Shown: positions 1 through 9,944, numbered from the stretch's first letter. The stretch: 64,000 nucleotides of DNA from Lacibacter sp. H375 (GCF_037892425.1 NZ_JBBKTT010000001.1:3782001-3846000), one strand, 5' to 3'. The notes: generated from the letters alone by a model not told the origin. A program made the numbers and translations.

Positions 1-1220
1 CTTTCCGGAGCGATGAGAAAGATACTTTTTCTGTAAAAGAAAATTTTACATACGCAGGTAAGCAATTAAAGAATATGCTTACTGCAACGGAAAATAACAA
101 ACTTGGTTTTCCCCGTACCATAAATAAAACAGGAAAGTTGGTTACAACAAATATGTATGACTGGACACCGGGTTTCTTTCCCGGAAGCTTGTGGTATGCA
201 GCAGAGTTTACAAAAGATACTGCATTGAAAAATGCAGCACGGCAATGGACAGAACGTCTTGAGCCTCTGAAAACATTTACCCAGCATCACGATCTTGGTT
301 TTATGATGTATTGCAGTTATGGTAATGCCTACCGGCTCACCGGAAATGAAGCTTATAAAAATATTCTTGTAGAGTCTGCTAAATCGCTCAGTACAAGATT
401 TAACCCGGCTGTAGGCTGTATTAAATCGTGGAATTCATTCAAGTCGTGGCATGGAGATAAAACCTACAACTACCCGGTGATTATTGACAATATGATGAAT
501 CTTGAATTACTCTTCTTTGCATCAAAGGTTACAGGCGATACCTCCTTCCGACATATTGCTATTACCCATGCAGAAAATACTATGAAGAACCAGGTAAGAA
601 AAGATTACTCATCGTATCATGTTGTCTGTTACGATACCATTACCGGTAAAGTGGCAGGAAGAGAAACCGCACAAGGCTATGCAGATAATTCAACCTGGTC
701 GAGAGGACAGGCATGGGCGATTTATGGGTTCACTATGGTGTATCGTGAAACAAAAGATCCCCGCTTTTTAAAAACAGCAGAAGGGTTGGCAGATTTTTTT
801 ATGAATCACAAAAATCTTCCTGCCGATAAAATTCCCTATTGGGATTTTAATGCAAATCAACAAGGCTATACGCCCGGTGTTCGTTCTAACGCAAATAATG
901 TGCAACAACTTTACCGTGATGCATCAGCAGCAGCAATTGTGGCTTCAGCTTTAATGGAGCTGAGTACATATAGCAGAACTAAAGGAAATAAGTATCGCAG
1001 TTTTGCAGTGAAGATACTGCATACATTATCAAGTAAGGCTTACAGGGCGCCTATAGGTAATAATGGTAATTTTCTATTGATGCAATCTGTTGGTAGTGTC
1101 CCTCACAACTCTGAAATTAATGTGCCGCTGGTGTATGCTGATTATTATTTTCTCGAAGCACTGCACCGTCACGATCTGTTGATAAAAGGAAAGAAACTCT
1201 TTACAATTCAGAAAGGATAA
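1..1220 (+). CDS. GH88 unsaturated glucuronyl hydrolase, 5' end cut by window
   Basis: The reading frame is open from the first bases of the window, so the N-terminus lies upstream; the first internal ATG is at 75. The family removes the 4,5-unsaturated uronic acid that polysaccharide lyases leave on the non-reducing end of oligosaccharides, by hydration of the double bond. The visible part covers most of the (alpha/alpha)6 barrel: a W-T-P-G-F-F-P-G segment near the start, the H-D-L-G-F segment and the V-I-I-D-N-M-M-N segment that carry the two Asp residues expected in the active site, and the W-S-R-G-Q-A-W signature. It ends 47 bp before the DUF2264 gene on the same strand and is probably co-transcribed with it. 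The family call is firm; the exact substrate is inferred from the neighbours. Confidence 0.9.
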   Translation, partial: FRSDEKDTFSVKENFTYAGKQLKNMLTATENNKLGFPRTINKTGKLVTTNMYDWTPGFFPGSLWYAAEFTKDTALKNAARQWTERLEPLKTFTQHHDLGFMMYCSYGNAYRLTGNEAYKNILVESAKSLSTRFNPAVGCIKSWNSFKSWHGDKTYNYPVIIDNMMNLELLFFASKVTGDTSFRHIAITHAENTMKNQVRKDYSSYHVVCYDTITGKVAGRETAQGYADNSTWSRGQAWAIYGFTMVYRETKDPRFLKTAEGLADFFMNHKNLPADKIPYWDFNANQQGYTPGVRSNANNVQQLYRDASAAAIVASALMELSTYSRTKGNKYRSFAVKILHTLSSKAYRAPIGNNGNFLLMQSVGSVPHNSEINVPLVYADYYFLEALHRHDLLIKGKKLFTIQKG

Positions 1221-1267
1221 GTTCTGTAATTTCATGCCTTCTTCTATTTTATGCTCAATTGATTTCC

Positions 1268-2530
1268 ATGAAAAAAAGTTTCACACTTTTAGCCTTTTTA
1301 TTTTTAGCAATTTTATCGATACATAATGTACTTGCACAAAAGACAAAGAAAAAAGAACAGCTGCAACCTGCAGTCATAACTGGTCAGCAAGACAGGTTGT
1401 TTTGGGCAAATACATTGTATAAGATCGCTTATCCCGTTGTACATAATCTTGCCGAAGGAACACTGAAACAAAATTTGCCATTAGAACAAGGTCCTGGTTA
1501 TTTCTTACCGGTAAAGAAGGTTACTTATTTGGAAGCTGTTGGCCGCACAATGGCAGGGCTTGCACCTTGGTTAGCATTGCCTGATGATGAAACAGCAGAG
1601 GGCAAAATGCGTAAACAAATGCGAGATGAATTGTTGAAAGGTTTAGCCAATGCTGTCGATCCGAACCACCCGGATTATCTCAACTTCAGAACAGAAGCTC
1701 AGCCGATTGTTGATGCAGCTTTTTTAGCGCATGCATTCATCCGTGCACCGAAAGCATTGTGGGAGCCGCTCGATGAAATAACAAAGAAACGTTTCATTGA
1801 AGAATTTAAATCATTACGCACAAGAAAAGCAGGGTATAACAACTGGTTATTGTTTGCAGGACTTACAGAGGGATTTTTATTGACAACAGGAGAGCAGCAT
1901 GATCCTGCACGTATCGATTTTTCTATTCGTAAAATGAAAGAATGGTATGAGGGTGATGGCTGGTATTCTGATGGAGAAAAATTCAGCATGGATTATTACA
2001 ACTCGTTTGTCATTCATCCAATGCTTGTTGATCTGCTTGGAATATTGGTTGAAAAGAAAATGGCACAGCAGCAGGAATATGATCTTGCTTTGCAACGTAT
2101 GATCCGTTACAGTGAATTTCTTGAACGTGTGATTGCACCGGATGGAACTTATCCTGCATTTGGCCGTTCCATTACTTACCGCACAGCTGCGTTCCAGGCA
2201 TTGGCACAAACTGCATTAATGGAAAAACTACCTGCACATGTTTCACCTGCACAGGTTCGCTGCGGATTAACTGCGGTAATGCATAAGATGTTTGATGGCA
2301 ACCAGAACTTCGATGCCAATGGTTGGCTGGTTTTAGGTTTCAACGGACATCAACCAATGGTGGCTGATCAATACACTTCAACAGGTAGTTTGTATTTGAC
2401 CACACTTGGTTTTTTAACATTGGGTCTTCCGGCAGAAAATAAATTCTGGACAGATCCTGCTGCTAGCTGGACAAGCAAAAAAGCATGGAATGGTGATGTG
2501 CTCAAAAAAGATTACAAAGTGGAATATTGA
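1268..2530 (+). CDS. DUF2264 family secreted protein (GH154-type, possible beta-glucuronidase)
   Basis: The ATG at 1268 is preferred over an upstream in-frame TTG at 1259 because it begins directly with a signal peptide (M-K-K-S-F-T-L-L, hydrophobic core, then L-A-Q). The mature protein of about 395 residues is helical and matches the DUF2264 pattern of an all-alpha toroid, with G-P-G-Y-F, Y-L-E-A-V-G-R-T-M-A-G and N-N-W-L-L-F segments. As far as I recall, this family is now GH154 in CAZy, with exo-beta-glucuronidase activity shown for a Bacteroides member; that is family knowledge, not seen here. Its position after GH88 agrees with a role in taking uronic acids off oligosaccharides in the periplasm. 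The gene converges with the sulfatase gene on the other strand, with 61 bp between stops and no clear terminator hairpin. Confidence 0.82.
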   Translation: MKKSFTLLAFLFLAILSIHNVLAQKTKKKEQLQPAVITGQQDRLFWANTLYKIAYPVVHNLAEGTLKQNLPLEQGPGYFLPVKKVTYLEAVGRTMAGLAPWLALPDDETAEGKMRKQMRDELLKGLANAVDPNHPDYLNFRTEAQPIVDAAFLAHAFIRAPKALWEPLDEITKKRFIEEFKSLRTRKAGYNNWLLFAGLTEGFLLTTGEQHDPARIDFSIRKMKEWYEGDGWYSDGEKFSMDYYNSFVIHPMLVDLLGILVEKKMAQQQEYDLALQRMIRYSEFLERVIAPDGTYPAFGRSITYRTAAFQALAQTALMEKLPAHVSPAQVRCGLTAVMHKMFDGNQNFDANGWLVLGFNGHQPMVADQYTSTGSLYLTTLGFLTLGLPAENKFWTDPAASWTSKKAWNGDVLKKDYKVEY

Positions 2531-2591
2531 TTTTTCATTCTACAGCAAGATTATTAAATGGCTCAATGTTTTGCGCAAATATCCTTGCTTC

Positions 2592-4025
2592 TCACTTTTT
2601 TATTTCAGATGAAAGTAACGGCCAATCAGGATTATACACATGTTCCTGTTTCATCAGCTGCTCAATTACTTTTACAACTTGTGGATATTTCGCTGCAAGA
2701 TTTGTTTGTTCTGATGGATCTGTATTGAGATTATATAATTCAATCGGCGCATTTTCGTTTTTACTTACACCTAAACGAACACCTTTCCATTTGCCCCAAC
2801 GTACGGCTTGCCGTCCATCGTTTTCATGAAACTCCCAATAGAAATGCGGATGGAGCTTTTGTTTGCCTTTATTCAATAACAATAGCGGCGCAATCGAAAT
2901 GCCGTCGATCTTTTCTGTCACAGGTACATTCGCCAGTTCTAAAAAAGTTGGATACATATCCCATAAAGCAGCAGGTTGTGTTACAACAGCAGGTTTGATT
3001 TTTGTTGGCCAGTATGCAATGAAAGGAACACGCATACCACCTTCATACAAATCACGTTTGATACCACGATAAATTCCATTGCTGTTAAAGAAATCAGGAT
3101 CACCACCGTTTTCTTTATGCGGCCCATTATCGCTGCTGAAGATGATGAGAGTATTTTCTGCCAATCCTTTTTCTTTAATGGCTTTTACAATTTCACCAAC
3201 ATACATATCCAGACGGCCAACCATTGCCGCAAATTGTGCATGTGGATATGGTTCGGGCTGCATATTGTGTGGTCTTGTTTTTAATGCATTGCCGGTAAGT
3301 GGCTGTTCATTGAATTTCTGTTTGTAATAATTATACAAACTGTCATGTGGGCCAATCACGTCTCCATGCGGTAACGTGTAAGAGAGATACATGAAGAACG
3401 GTTTATTGTTCGCTTCTTTAATGTATTGCATGGCTTGCTGATGAATTAACGCAGCAGAATAAATTGAATCGTATTGTTTGTTGAGTGAAAGATCAACCTT
3501 GTCATGATTCTTCCAGAGATAAGGCGGATAGAAATCGTGTGCTAAACTCTGATCGTTATAACCATAAAACAAATCGAAACCTTTCTTATTCGGGTCTCCA
3601 CTGTTCTGGTTAAAACCCATTCCCCATTTGCCAAATGTTGCTGTTGCATATCCATTTTGCTGTAAATAGTTGGCAAAGGTTTTGGTTGATTCAGGCAAAG
3701 GAGTTTGACCTTCGGGTGCAAATTGTTTATTGCCACGAATAGGAGTGTGGCCTGTATGCAAACCCGTCATCAACGATGTACGTGAAGGAGCACATACTGA
3801 TGTGCCTGAATAAAATGAAGTAAACTTTTTTCCTTTTGCTGCCAGCGTATCAAGATTGGGTGTTTCAATTTTCTGTTGACCATAACAACCGATCTCGCCA
3901 TAACCAAGATCATCGGCAAAAATGAAAATGATATTCGGTTGTTTTGTTTGTGCTGTAACTACCGACGATGCACTAAAAATCAAAAGCAGGAATATCGGGG
4001 AAGCAAGTTTCATTGATGAATACAT
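2592..4025 (-). CDS. type I (formylglycine-dependent) sulfatase, family S1
   Basis: Secreted sulfatase of 477 residues. It hydrolyses a sulfate ester on a sugar or aryl substrate, probably in the periplasm. After a signal peptide, the metal-binding N-terminal strand reads I-I-F-I-F-A-D-D-L-G-Y-G, and the active-site signature C-A-P-S-R-T-S-L-M-T-G lies near residue 78, so Cys78 should be converted to formylglycine by a maturase encoded elsewhere. S-D-N-G-P-H further on supplies the other metal ligands. Met5 (4013) is an alternative start that also leaves a good signal peptide. It is the last gene of a minus-strand operon behind GH105, GH2 and a hypothetical gene, 7 bp from the latter. It is the only sulfatase in the window, which argues against a heavily sulfated substrate. 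The S1 subfamily cannot be set by eye. Confidence 0.92.
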   Translation of the reverse strand: MYSSMKLASPIFLLLIFSASSVVTAQTKQPNIIFIFADDLGYGEIGCYGQQKIETPNLDTLAAKGKKFTSFYSGTSVCAPSRTSLMTGLHTGHTPIRGNKQFAPEGQTPLPESTKTFANYLQQNGYATATFGKWGMGFNQNSGDPNKKGFDLFYGYNDQSLAHDFYPPYLWKNHDKVDLSLNKQYDSIYSAALIHQQAMQYIKEANNKPFFMYLSYTLPHGDVIGPHDSLYNYYKQKFNEQPLTGNALKTRPHNMQPEPYPHAQFAAMVGRLDMYVGEIVKAIKEKGLAENTLIIFSSDNGPHKENGGDPDFFNSNGIYRGIKRDLYEGGMRVPFIAYWPTKIKPAVVTQPAALWDMYPTFLELANVPVTEKIDGISIAPLLLLNKGKQKLHPHFYWEFHENDGRQAVRWGKWKGVRLGVSKNENAPIELYNLNTDPSEQTNLAAKYPQVVKVIEQLMKQEHVYNPDWPLLSSEIKK

Positions 4026-4032
4026 TGGTTAA

Positions 4033-5508
4033 TTAGTTAGTAAAAGTTACTTTAAGTAGCCCTATTTCTTTTTTATTTATGTATGGAACAATTATGTATT
4101 CATTTTCTACAACTTGAAGCTGCGGCAACAGAAAGTTGTAGCTGCTTTGTACTCGTAAAGGAATGGTTTCAAAATGATTTTGTTCTCCGGGGTAAACCAA
4201 CAACAAGCCCCTTTTTCTTGCAACAAGCTCTTCAATCACTAATAAGTACGATCTGTTTTGCATTTTAAAATGAGCATAAGGCCAGGGATGTATTTTATAG
4301 TAATTACCATCGTTCTTCACAAGACTATCTTTGATCCGCTCAAAATTATTGTTTAATAACGTCATTAGCACAGCAGTAGGCTTGAAGTTACTGTTGGAAT
4401 TTGAACTGAAAGCATTTAAGCCAACCTCCGGTACATACGGAGTAAAGTCGGCAGTAGGAGGCGTGAATCTAGGCAAAACAGAACTTTTATCTAAGTTGGA
4501 ATTGTTGCTGTAGCTTTTTGGTTGCAGATAGAAGGAACTTACCCAACCAAGTGTATTTGTTTTTTCTATCATAAACGCAGAGGCAGCGTTGTTCCGGAAA
4601 ATGTTTGCCAACGTTTGTACAGGTACTATTTCATTAAGTGTACTGTTTAAACTTGCCATAAACATACCGGGGTTTGCTCCTCTGTAACCCAAAGGCGTTT
4701 TGAGTATAGAATAAAGGAAAAAGCTTGAATCGTCTGGATTGTACCTGAATTTCGGATTGAAGTAAACATATTTGCCACTTTCAAATTGCTTACTGAAAAA
4801 AAGGCTGGTATGCAGATCGATTTTATAAAAACTGAGAATATTTTTCTCGTCATCATCTTTGCTGGTTTTTAATATCAGCAACTGATTTTCCTGCAGTGTT
4901 GCTTCTTTAAGATCGTCATACTTCAGATCGAAAGGAAACAATATCTGTGTTATTGATTTCTTGTTATCATCAGTAAAGTTTACAATGGTAGATCTTATTT
5001 TTTTCAGCTGACTATGGTAGGTATGTGCAATTAATGAAAGATTATTGTTGTTATTAAAAAGCTGAAAAGTTGCTGTGCTTTTGTTCCAGAGCGAATCAGC
5101 AGGATCAGTAAGTAAATACGAAACATCCTTTAAACTTCCTTCTCTATTAATTCGGATTAGTTGATGATACGATGGTTGAAATGCATGCATGTACAATAAA
5201 TAGTGATCACGTAATTGCAGCATACGGATATCGCATTTTTCGGGGAAGCGGATATTTAGTTCCCTGGTTGTATGCAGTTGTAACTGATCGTTAAAAACAT
5301 AAACAACAGGTTTGTTGCCTGGGGCGAGGTAAAGTAAGTGATGAAAACCGTTGATATTTGCCAGTAGCTGAAGTTCGCCTGCGCCAGGTGTTTTTAACAC
5401 ACTTTTGCTGTATTGTATCTTCTGTGCTGAACATACAATACAGCATAAAGAAAGTAATATGGTAAGCAGTCGATAGTAGTTCATATGCAAACAAATAGCC
5501 GTGTTCAT
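4033..5508 (-). CDS. hypothetical secreted protein in glycan operon
   Basis: I do not recognise this 491-residue protein. It has an N-terminal export signal whether it starts at 5508 or at the internal ATG at 5484 (M-N-Y-Y-R-L-L, then a Leu/Cys-rich core ending C-S-A-Q); the later start gives a more normal signal peptide. The rest is rich in short beta-strand-like stretches and Asn runs, without cysteine clusters or catalytic motifs I know. A beta-propeller or beta-sandwich fold is possible but only a guess. It sits between GH2 (50 bp upstream) and the sulfatase (7 bp downstream) and is very likely co-transcribed with them. That placement suggests a function linked to glycan use, though unrelated hypothetical genes do occur in such operons. 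Confidence 0.6.
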   Translation of the reverse strand: MNTAICLHMNYYRLLTILLSLCCIVCSAQKIQYSKSVLKTPGAGELQLLANINGFHHLLYLAPGNKPVVYVFNDQLQLHTTRELNIRFPEKCDIRMLQLRDHYLLYMHAFQPSYHQLIRINREGSLKDVSYLLTDPADSLWNKSTATFQLFNNNNNLSLIAHTYHSQLKKIRSTIVNFTDDNKKSITQILFPFDLKYDDLKEATLQENQLLILKTSKDDDEKNILSFYKIDLHTSLFFSKQFESGKYVYFNPKFRYNPDDSSFFLYSILKTPLGYRGANPGMFMASLNSTLNEIVPVQTLANIFRNNAASAFMIEKTNTLGWVSSFYLQPKSYSNNSNLDKSSVLPRFTPPTADFTPYVPEVGLNAFSSNSNSNFKPTAVLMTLLNNNFERIKDSLVKNDGNYYKIHPWPYAHFKMQNRSYLLVIEELVARKRGLLLVYPGEQNHFETIPLRVQSSYNFLLPQLQVVENEYIIVPYINKKEIGLLKVTFTN

Positions 5509-5558
5509 AAAAGTAACCGGCTATTTCTAAATGATCTGTTACAAATTGGTCCGGCACT

Positions 5559-8507
5559 TTATTTCACCGGCTCATAAATTTCAACTTCTATGATACTGAT
5601 ACGGCCTTTGCTGTTGGCATCATTACGACTGACGCCATCATCCAGCTTCTTACCAGATACTTCTGTTGTTGTTTCGCCGGTTAAGTTAGCTGATTTTACT
5701 AATTCAATTTTCACCTTCTTGCCGGTCAATCGTTTGCACACAAGAGTACAATAACCTAAGCTTGTTGGCGTGTTTCCGCTAAATACTTCCTGCCCATCAA
5801 CTGAAATGCGTATGGGGTAGCTGCGTGAACGGAAATTATTAAGTTTCAATGTTACCTCACTAACAATAGTCGGTTGTTGCAGTTCATATTCTATCCATGC
5901 CGTTGAAAGATTTCCATCATTATACCAATCAGTCAATTCGTTGTCATCATAGCTGGCAAAAACGCTATCGCTCATTGAACCTGCAGTTGCTTTTACAATC
6001 GTTAAGGCATTTCTTTTTTGCACAAACGATGGAGTGGTAGGAGTGGGGCCACGTTGAAGATTACTTTTTAATCCGAACGATGGTAACTGTGCACTAAGAC
6101 CATTGTTAACAAGTACAGCTGTTGATAGTAATTGCAATGAAGCAGGTTTTAGTCCATCAGCAGTGGCACTTAGTTTTATTTGTCCGGCTTTTGTTGTAGA
6201 GCGGATGAGTACACGGTTCACGCCGTTTTCAACAGGAAGTTGTTTAGCAAGTATATAATTATCTTTTCCTTGCGCCATACCACCTCGCCATTCTGCTTCA
6301 CCTTCCAGTTTAAAGTTGATCATGTTCATAGCAATTGGACAACGCTGACCGGAAGCATCAACTACTTCTACTTCCACTAATGCCAGATCATTACCATTGG
6401 CCTGTATTCCTTTTGGATGAGTGATGGACTTTAAACGAATTGCAACAGGCTTGCCGGACGTTGCTTTTTGTGTGCTGCAGAGTTGTTTGCCATTTGCATC
6501 ATAGCCAACTGCTTTGATGATTCCTGTTTGCCAGCGAACCTGTTTAAATGTAAACTGGAAACGGTTGCTCTGTACACCAAAGCCTAAGGATTTTCCGTTG
6601 ACAAACAGTTCCACTTTTTCGGCAGATGAGATTACAAACATATCCTTCACGATTGTATCACTGTAATTCCAATGACCAATAATGTGAATGCCCGGTTTTT
6701 CAACATCAACCCAACCATCCCACATTACCTGATGCGCATAGAAATTTTCTTTGATGATACGTAATGCATCAACTTCACCGCTTCTTCTGTAATTTTCTGC
6801 ACCCCGGTGATGGGTGTTTGTTTCGGAGAACACAATGTTCACACCGCCGGAACTAACTCGTTTACCTGTGCCGGGCCGTTCTTTCCAGAAATCATACCAG
6901 CGTGCAATATTTTCCAACGCATGCGATTCCATGTTTCGGTTATAAACTTTTGCCGGTTCACCTTTATGCAAAGGGCCATCTCCGTCTTTGTGATAAGGTG
7001 GTGAATAATCATCCCAATACTTACGTAAACCTTCGTCCCTTGAATACTCCATCGCCCATACCGGAATGTTTGCACTTTTATTGACGTATAACATCTCGCC
7101 GCCATACTCAGCAGTATAGCTGTTGAGCATTTCTCTGCTGCCAATGGCACGACCACCAAACGGATCGTATTCATCACGAATGCATTTCATTTCGATCATG
7201 TGTTGTTCACTGATGCTTTCATTACCACATTCGTAAAATATAATGCTGGGATTGTTACGGTTATAAATAATGGCATCACGCATAACAGTTTTGCGTTGTT
7301 CCCAACGTGTACCTGTTACATCTCTTTCTGCATCGCCAGCAGGCATTGCCTGCATCAACCCAACACGATCACAACTTTCCACATCCTGTTTCCATGGTGT
7401 GATATGCATCCAACGTACAAGATTGCCATTGCTCTCCACCATCAGTTTATTACTGTAATCGCTTAACCATGCAGGAACGCTCATGCCAATGGCTGGCCAC
7501 TCATTTGATGTACGTTGCGCATAACCATGCACCTGTATCACACGATCATTTAAATAGATCATGCCGTCTTTAAATGCTGTTTTGCGAAATCCTGTTTTTG
7601 TAACAACAACATCCACCACTTTGCCATTGATCAATAAACTTGTTTCTACATCGTATAAATAACCATAACCCCAGCTCCAGAAATTAAGATTTTCTGTGGC
7701 AGCTGATGAACTGATCGTTTTTGTTTCGTTTGGACCAATGATAATTTGAGCAGACGAAAATGTTTTAACCAACAGCCCGTTCATATCTTTTACTGTAACA
7801 GCATAGGATACGGTTTGCACTTTACCTGATTCATTCTTTACTTCAGATGCTGCAACAATGGTTGCTTTCCTGTTTTTAATATCAAAGTCATTGGCATAGA
7901 TATAAGTTCCTGTGGTGCCAAGATTATTATACAGTGGTAATGTTTGATAAACGTTTCCGGTAACATGCAGAAATACATTTTTACTAAGGCCACCATAGTT
8001 TGCATTAAAATTCTTATCGATCCATTGGTATTTTGTGTTGGTTGCTTTCTCACGGTATTCCCAACTGTTGTCCGTACGCACAGCAATTATGTTTTCTTCG
8101 TTACCAAACTTCAATAATTTGCTGATGTCGAAACCAAAAGCTGTTACACCATTTTCATGCAATCCAACATATTGACCATTAACATATATGGCAGCGGCTT
8201 GTCGCACACCTTCAAATTCAATAAATACTTTTTGTCCTTTTGCAGTCAGGGGAAGTATGAATTTCTTCCTGTACCATGCAATGCCAGTTGAAAGATCAAC
8301 GATGTCGTTTTTAAACGCTTCATCTTCGTTCCAGGCATAGGGTAGTGTTACCTGTTTCCATTTTGAATCATCGTAAGACAAATTGATTGCTGATGAATCA
8401 TCTCCTTTATATACTTTCCATGCAGGATTGAAATTATATTTCGTTCGTTGTGCAAATGAGTTTACACTTGCTGATAAAAGAACAGCAAACAGCAGCAATC
8501 TTTTCAT
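5559..8507 (-). CDS. GH2 glycoside hydrolase, beta-galactosidase type, with C-terminal binding domains
   Basis: Secreted 982-residue enzyme expected to hydrolyse a terminal beta-linked sugar (galactose, glucuronic acid or similar) with retention. Signal peptide about 1-19 (ends S-F-A-Q). GH2 sugar-binding domain about 40-190, immunoglobulin-like domain about 200-310, catalytic barrel about 315-600. N-N-P-S-I-I-F-Y-E-C-G-N-E places the acid/base at Glu430; the nucleophile is probably Glu487 in W-A-M-E-Y-S, with Glu562 in F-S-E-T-N less likely. A DUF4982-like beta domain follows (about 620-700). The last 150 residues look like a discoidin-type carbohydrate-binding sandwich, which fits attachment to a polymer. 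It starts 10 bp after the GH105 stop and is not closely related to the two other GH2 proteins in the window. Substrate is not determinable from sequence alone. Confidence 0.88.
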   Translation of the reverse strand: MKRLLLFAVLLSASVNSFAQRTKYNFNPAWKVYKGDDSSAINLSYDDSKWKQVTLPYAWNEDEAFKNDIVDLSTGIAWYRKKFILPLTAKGQKVFIEFEGVRQAAAIYVNGQYVGLHENGVTAFGFDISKLLKFGNEENIIAVRTDNSWEYREKATNTKYQWIDKNFNANYGGLSKNVFLHVTGNVYQTLPLYNNLGTTGTYIYANDFDIKNRKATIVAASEVKNESGKVQTVSYAVTVKDMNGLLVKTFSSAQIIIGPNETKTISSSAATENLNFWSWGYGYLYDVETSLLINGKVVDVVVTKTGFRKTAFKDGMIYLNDRVIQVHGYAQRTSNEWPAIGMSVPAWLSDYSNKLMVESNGNLVRWMHITPWKQDVESCDRVGLMQAMPAGDAERDVTGTRWEQRKTVMRDAIIYNRNNPSIIFYECGNESISEQHMIEMKCIRDEYDPFGGRAIGSREMLNSYTAEYGGEMLYVNKSANIPVWAMEYSRDEGLRKYWDDYSPPYHKDGDGPLHKGEPAKVYNRNMESHALENIARWYDFWKERPGTGKRVSSGGVNIVFSETNTHHRGAENYRRSGEVDALRIIKENFYAHQVMWDGWVDVEKPGIHIIGHWNYSDTIVKDMFVISSAEKVELFVNGKSLGFGVQSNRFQFTFKQVRWQTGIIKAVGYDANGKQLCSTQKATSGKPVAIRLKSITHPKGIQANGNDLALVEVEVVDASGQRCPIAMNMINFKLEGEAEWRGGMAQGKDNYILAKQLPVENGVNRVLIRSTTKAGQIKLSATADGLKPASLQLLSTAVLVNNGLSAQLPSFGLKSNLQRGPTPTTPSFVQKRNALTIVKATAGSMSDSVFASYDDNELTDWYNDGNLSTAWIEYELQQPTIVSEVTLKLNNFRSRSYPIRISVDGQEVFSGNTPTSLGYCTLVCKRLTGKKVKIELVKSANLTGETTTEVSGKKLDDGVSRNDANSKGRISIIEVEIYEPVK

Positions 8508-8517
8508 GTGTCAGGTG

Positions 8518-9648
8518 TTATTTTAATTTACTTATTTCTGTTCCCGCCAGCAGGAAACAGCCTAAGCCATAATCTTCAAAATCGGGAGTATTTGTATACG
8601 AAACCGGTTGACCATCTTTAGGTTCTTTACCTGTGCCTTGAACATAGCCCAATTTACCATCGGGATGAACTGCTTCTTTGCACATAGCATTCCACGCTTT
8701 TGCAATGGATGATTTGTATGTTTTTTTATCGAGGATGCCGTTGTTAATACCCCATGCGAACCCATAGATAAATAATGATGTGCCGGAAACTTCTTTACCA
8801 CCAAAATTATTGGGATCATTTAAACTTACATTCCAATAACCATCTGCACGTTGCAACGGTAATAAAGCAGCACACATATCTTTAAAGTCCTGTAAGTATT
8901 CATTGTAGTGCGGATCAGTTTTTGGCAATGCTTCCAATGTCTTTGCTAAAGCTGCAACAACCCAGCCATTACCACGGCTCCAGTAACAATCATCGCCATT
9001 AGGTTCTTTATAAGGTGGAACAAAATCTTTATCTCTCCACCAGAGTTTTTCAGTCTGGTTGTACAATCCATTGCCACCATGTTTGTATTTGGTGAAGGCG
9101 TACATTTCATACATACGGCTGAAATAATTTGTATCATTATACAGGTTGCCGAGTTTTACAAACACCGGCATCGCCATTTGTAATGCATCGATCCAGTTCC
9201 AGTCATCCACTTTTTTTGTGATCATCATTGAGTCGATGGACGCTTTAATATCTTTTACACGTTCAGGATGTTGTTTGTTATCGATCAGGTACATGTCGAT
9301 ATAGGTTTGTCCGCAACATTGGTTATCGGCATTACGTGTTTTAATTCCACCACGTAAACCCCATTTATGTTTTTCGCCCCATTGCAATGCGTAATCGTAA
9401 TATGCTTTTTGTTTATCAATGCTGTATAAAGCCATCAAACCTTCATAGTAAACAGCACGTGTCCAGATATTGCTGGGACGTTCGATATTGGTAAAAATTG
9501 ATTTGCCAGCATCGGGCCATTTATTCATGAAATACTGGTTGGTAAGTCGGAGAGTCTTCAGAATTTTTTTCTTTGATGGAATTTTTTGAGCCGATGTGGT
9601 TAGTGTTAAGGCACAAAACAGCAGCAGGCAACTGATTCTTTTTAGCAT
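8518..9648 (-). CDS. GH105 unsaturated rhamnogalacturonyl hydrolase
   Basis: Secreted 376-residue (alpha/alpha)6-barrel enzyme. GH105 members hydrolyse the unsaturated galacturonic or glucuronic acid from lyase products, typically the unsaturated GalA-Rha unit of rhamnogalacturonan I. Signal peptide about 1-20 (L-T-T-S-A-Q). The W-I-D-A-L-Q-M-A-M-P segment carries the expected catalytic Asp at residue 154, and C-Y-W-S-R-G-N-G-W-V near residue 220 is the family signature. Length is normal for the family. It is the first gene of the minus-strand operon leading to GH2, the hypothetical gene and the sulfatase, and starts in the divergent promoter region shared with SusC. A second, distantly related GH105 gene lies at 30901, so two unsaturated linkages may be handled. 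Confidence 0.9.
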   Translation of the reverse strand: MLKRISCLLLFCALTLTTSAQKIPSKKKILKTLRLTNQYFMNKWPDAGKSIFTNIERPSNIWTRAVYYEGLMALYSIDKQKAYYDYALQWGEKHKWGLRGGIKTRNADNQCCGQTYIDMYLIDNKQHPERVKDIKASIDSMMITKKVDDWNWIDALQMAMPVFVKLGNLYNDTNYFSRMYEMYAFTKYKHGGNGLYNQTEKLWWRDKDFVPPYKEPNGDDCYWSRGNGWVVAALAKTLEALPKTDPHYNEYLQDFKDMCAALLPLQRADGYWNVSLNDPNNFGGKEVSGTSLFIYGFAWGINNGILDKKTYKSSIAKAWNAMCKEAVHPDGKLGYVQGTGKEPKDGQPVSYTNTPDFEDYGLGCFLLAGTEISKLK

Positions 9649-9944
9649 AGCAGCAATGTTAATTATTTAAGATTCAATATTACTCGATTATAAAGGGGGG
9701 AGCGTCCTGCTGCATCCTGAACAGCTTCTTATTATTTTTTGCCTTTACACTTCGTCATTAAGGTTTTTAAATATCCATCAGTCGATATATAACAACTTTT
9801 GTAACGTTATATAGGTGATTGGTAAAATTCTTCGGGAACGATTGCGTAAAAAAAATAAGCGAAACAGGATGGGGCAGGATAGGGTCACTTCGGATTTCTT
9901 ATACTTTTAACCGTCTTTTTTTAACCTTAACAATTGCTGCTAAT
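9649..9944. promoter_or_regulatory. divergent intergenic region between GH105 operon and SusC
   Basis: About 296 bp separate the divergent starts of the GH105 operon (minus) and SusC 1 (plus), so promoters for both must lie here. The sequence is AT-rich. I see no perfect Bacteroidota -7 element (TAnnTTTG); the nearest on the minus strand is TAATATTG (complement of 9675-9682), about 27 bp upstream of the GH105 start. It also holds the inverted repeat at 9786-9813 and the 12-mer CGATTGCGTAAA at 9839-9850, which recurs at 15131-15142 upstream of the second uptake operon. An in-frame TTG or GTG could extend SusC upstream into this region, but those residues do not look like part of an export signal. 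Confidence 0.55.
9786..9813. promoter_or_regulatory. inverted repeat, candidate operator
   Basis: An 8-bp perfect inverted repeat, TATATAAC and GTTATATA, with a 12-bp spacer, lies about 130 bp upstream of the SusC start in the divergent region. It has the size of a dimeric regulator site. No regulator gene is in the window, and arms rich in A and T arise often by chance, so this is only a candidate. Confidence 0.3.

Noticed and set aside
2527-2829. 100-codon plus-strand frame after the DUF2264 gene
   Set aside because: Overlaps the C-terminal part of the sulfatase on the opposite strand; no family resemblance.
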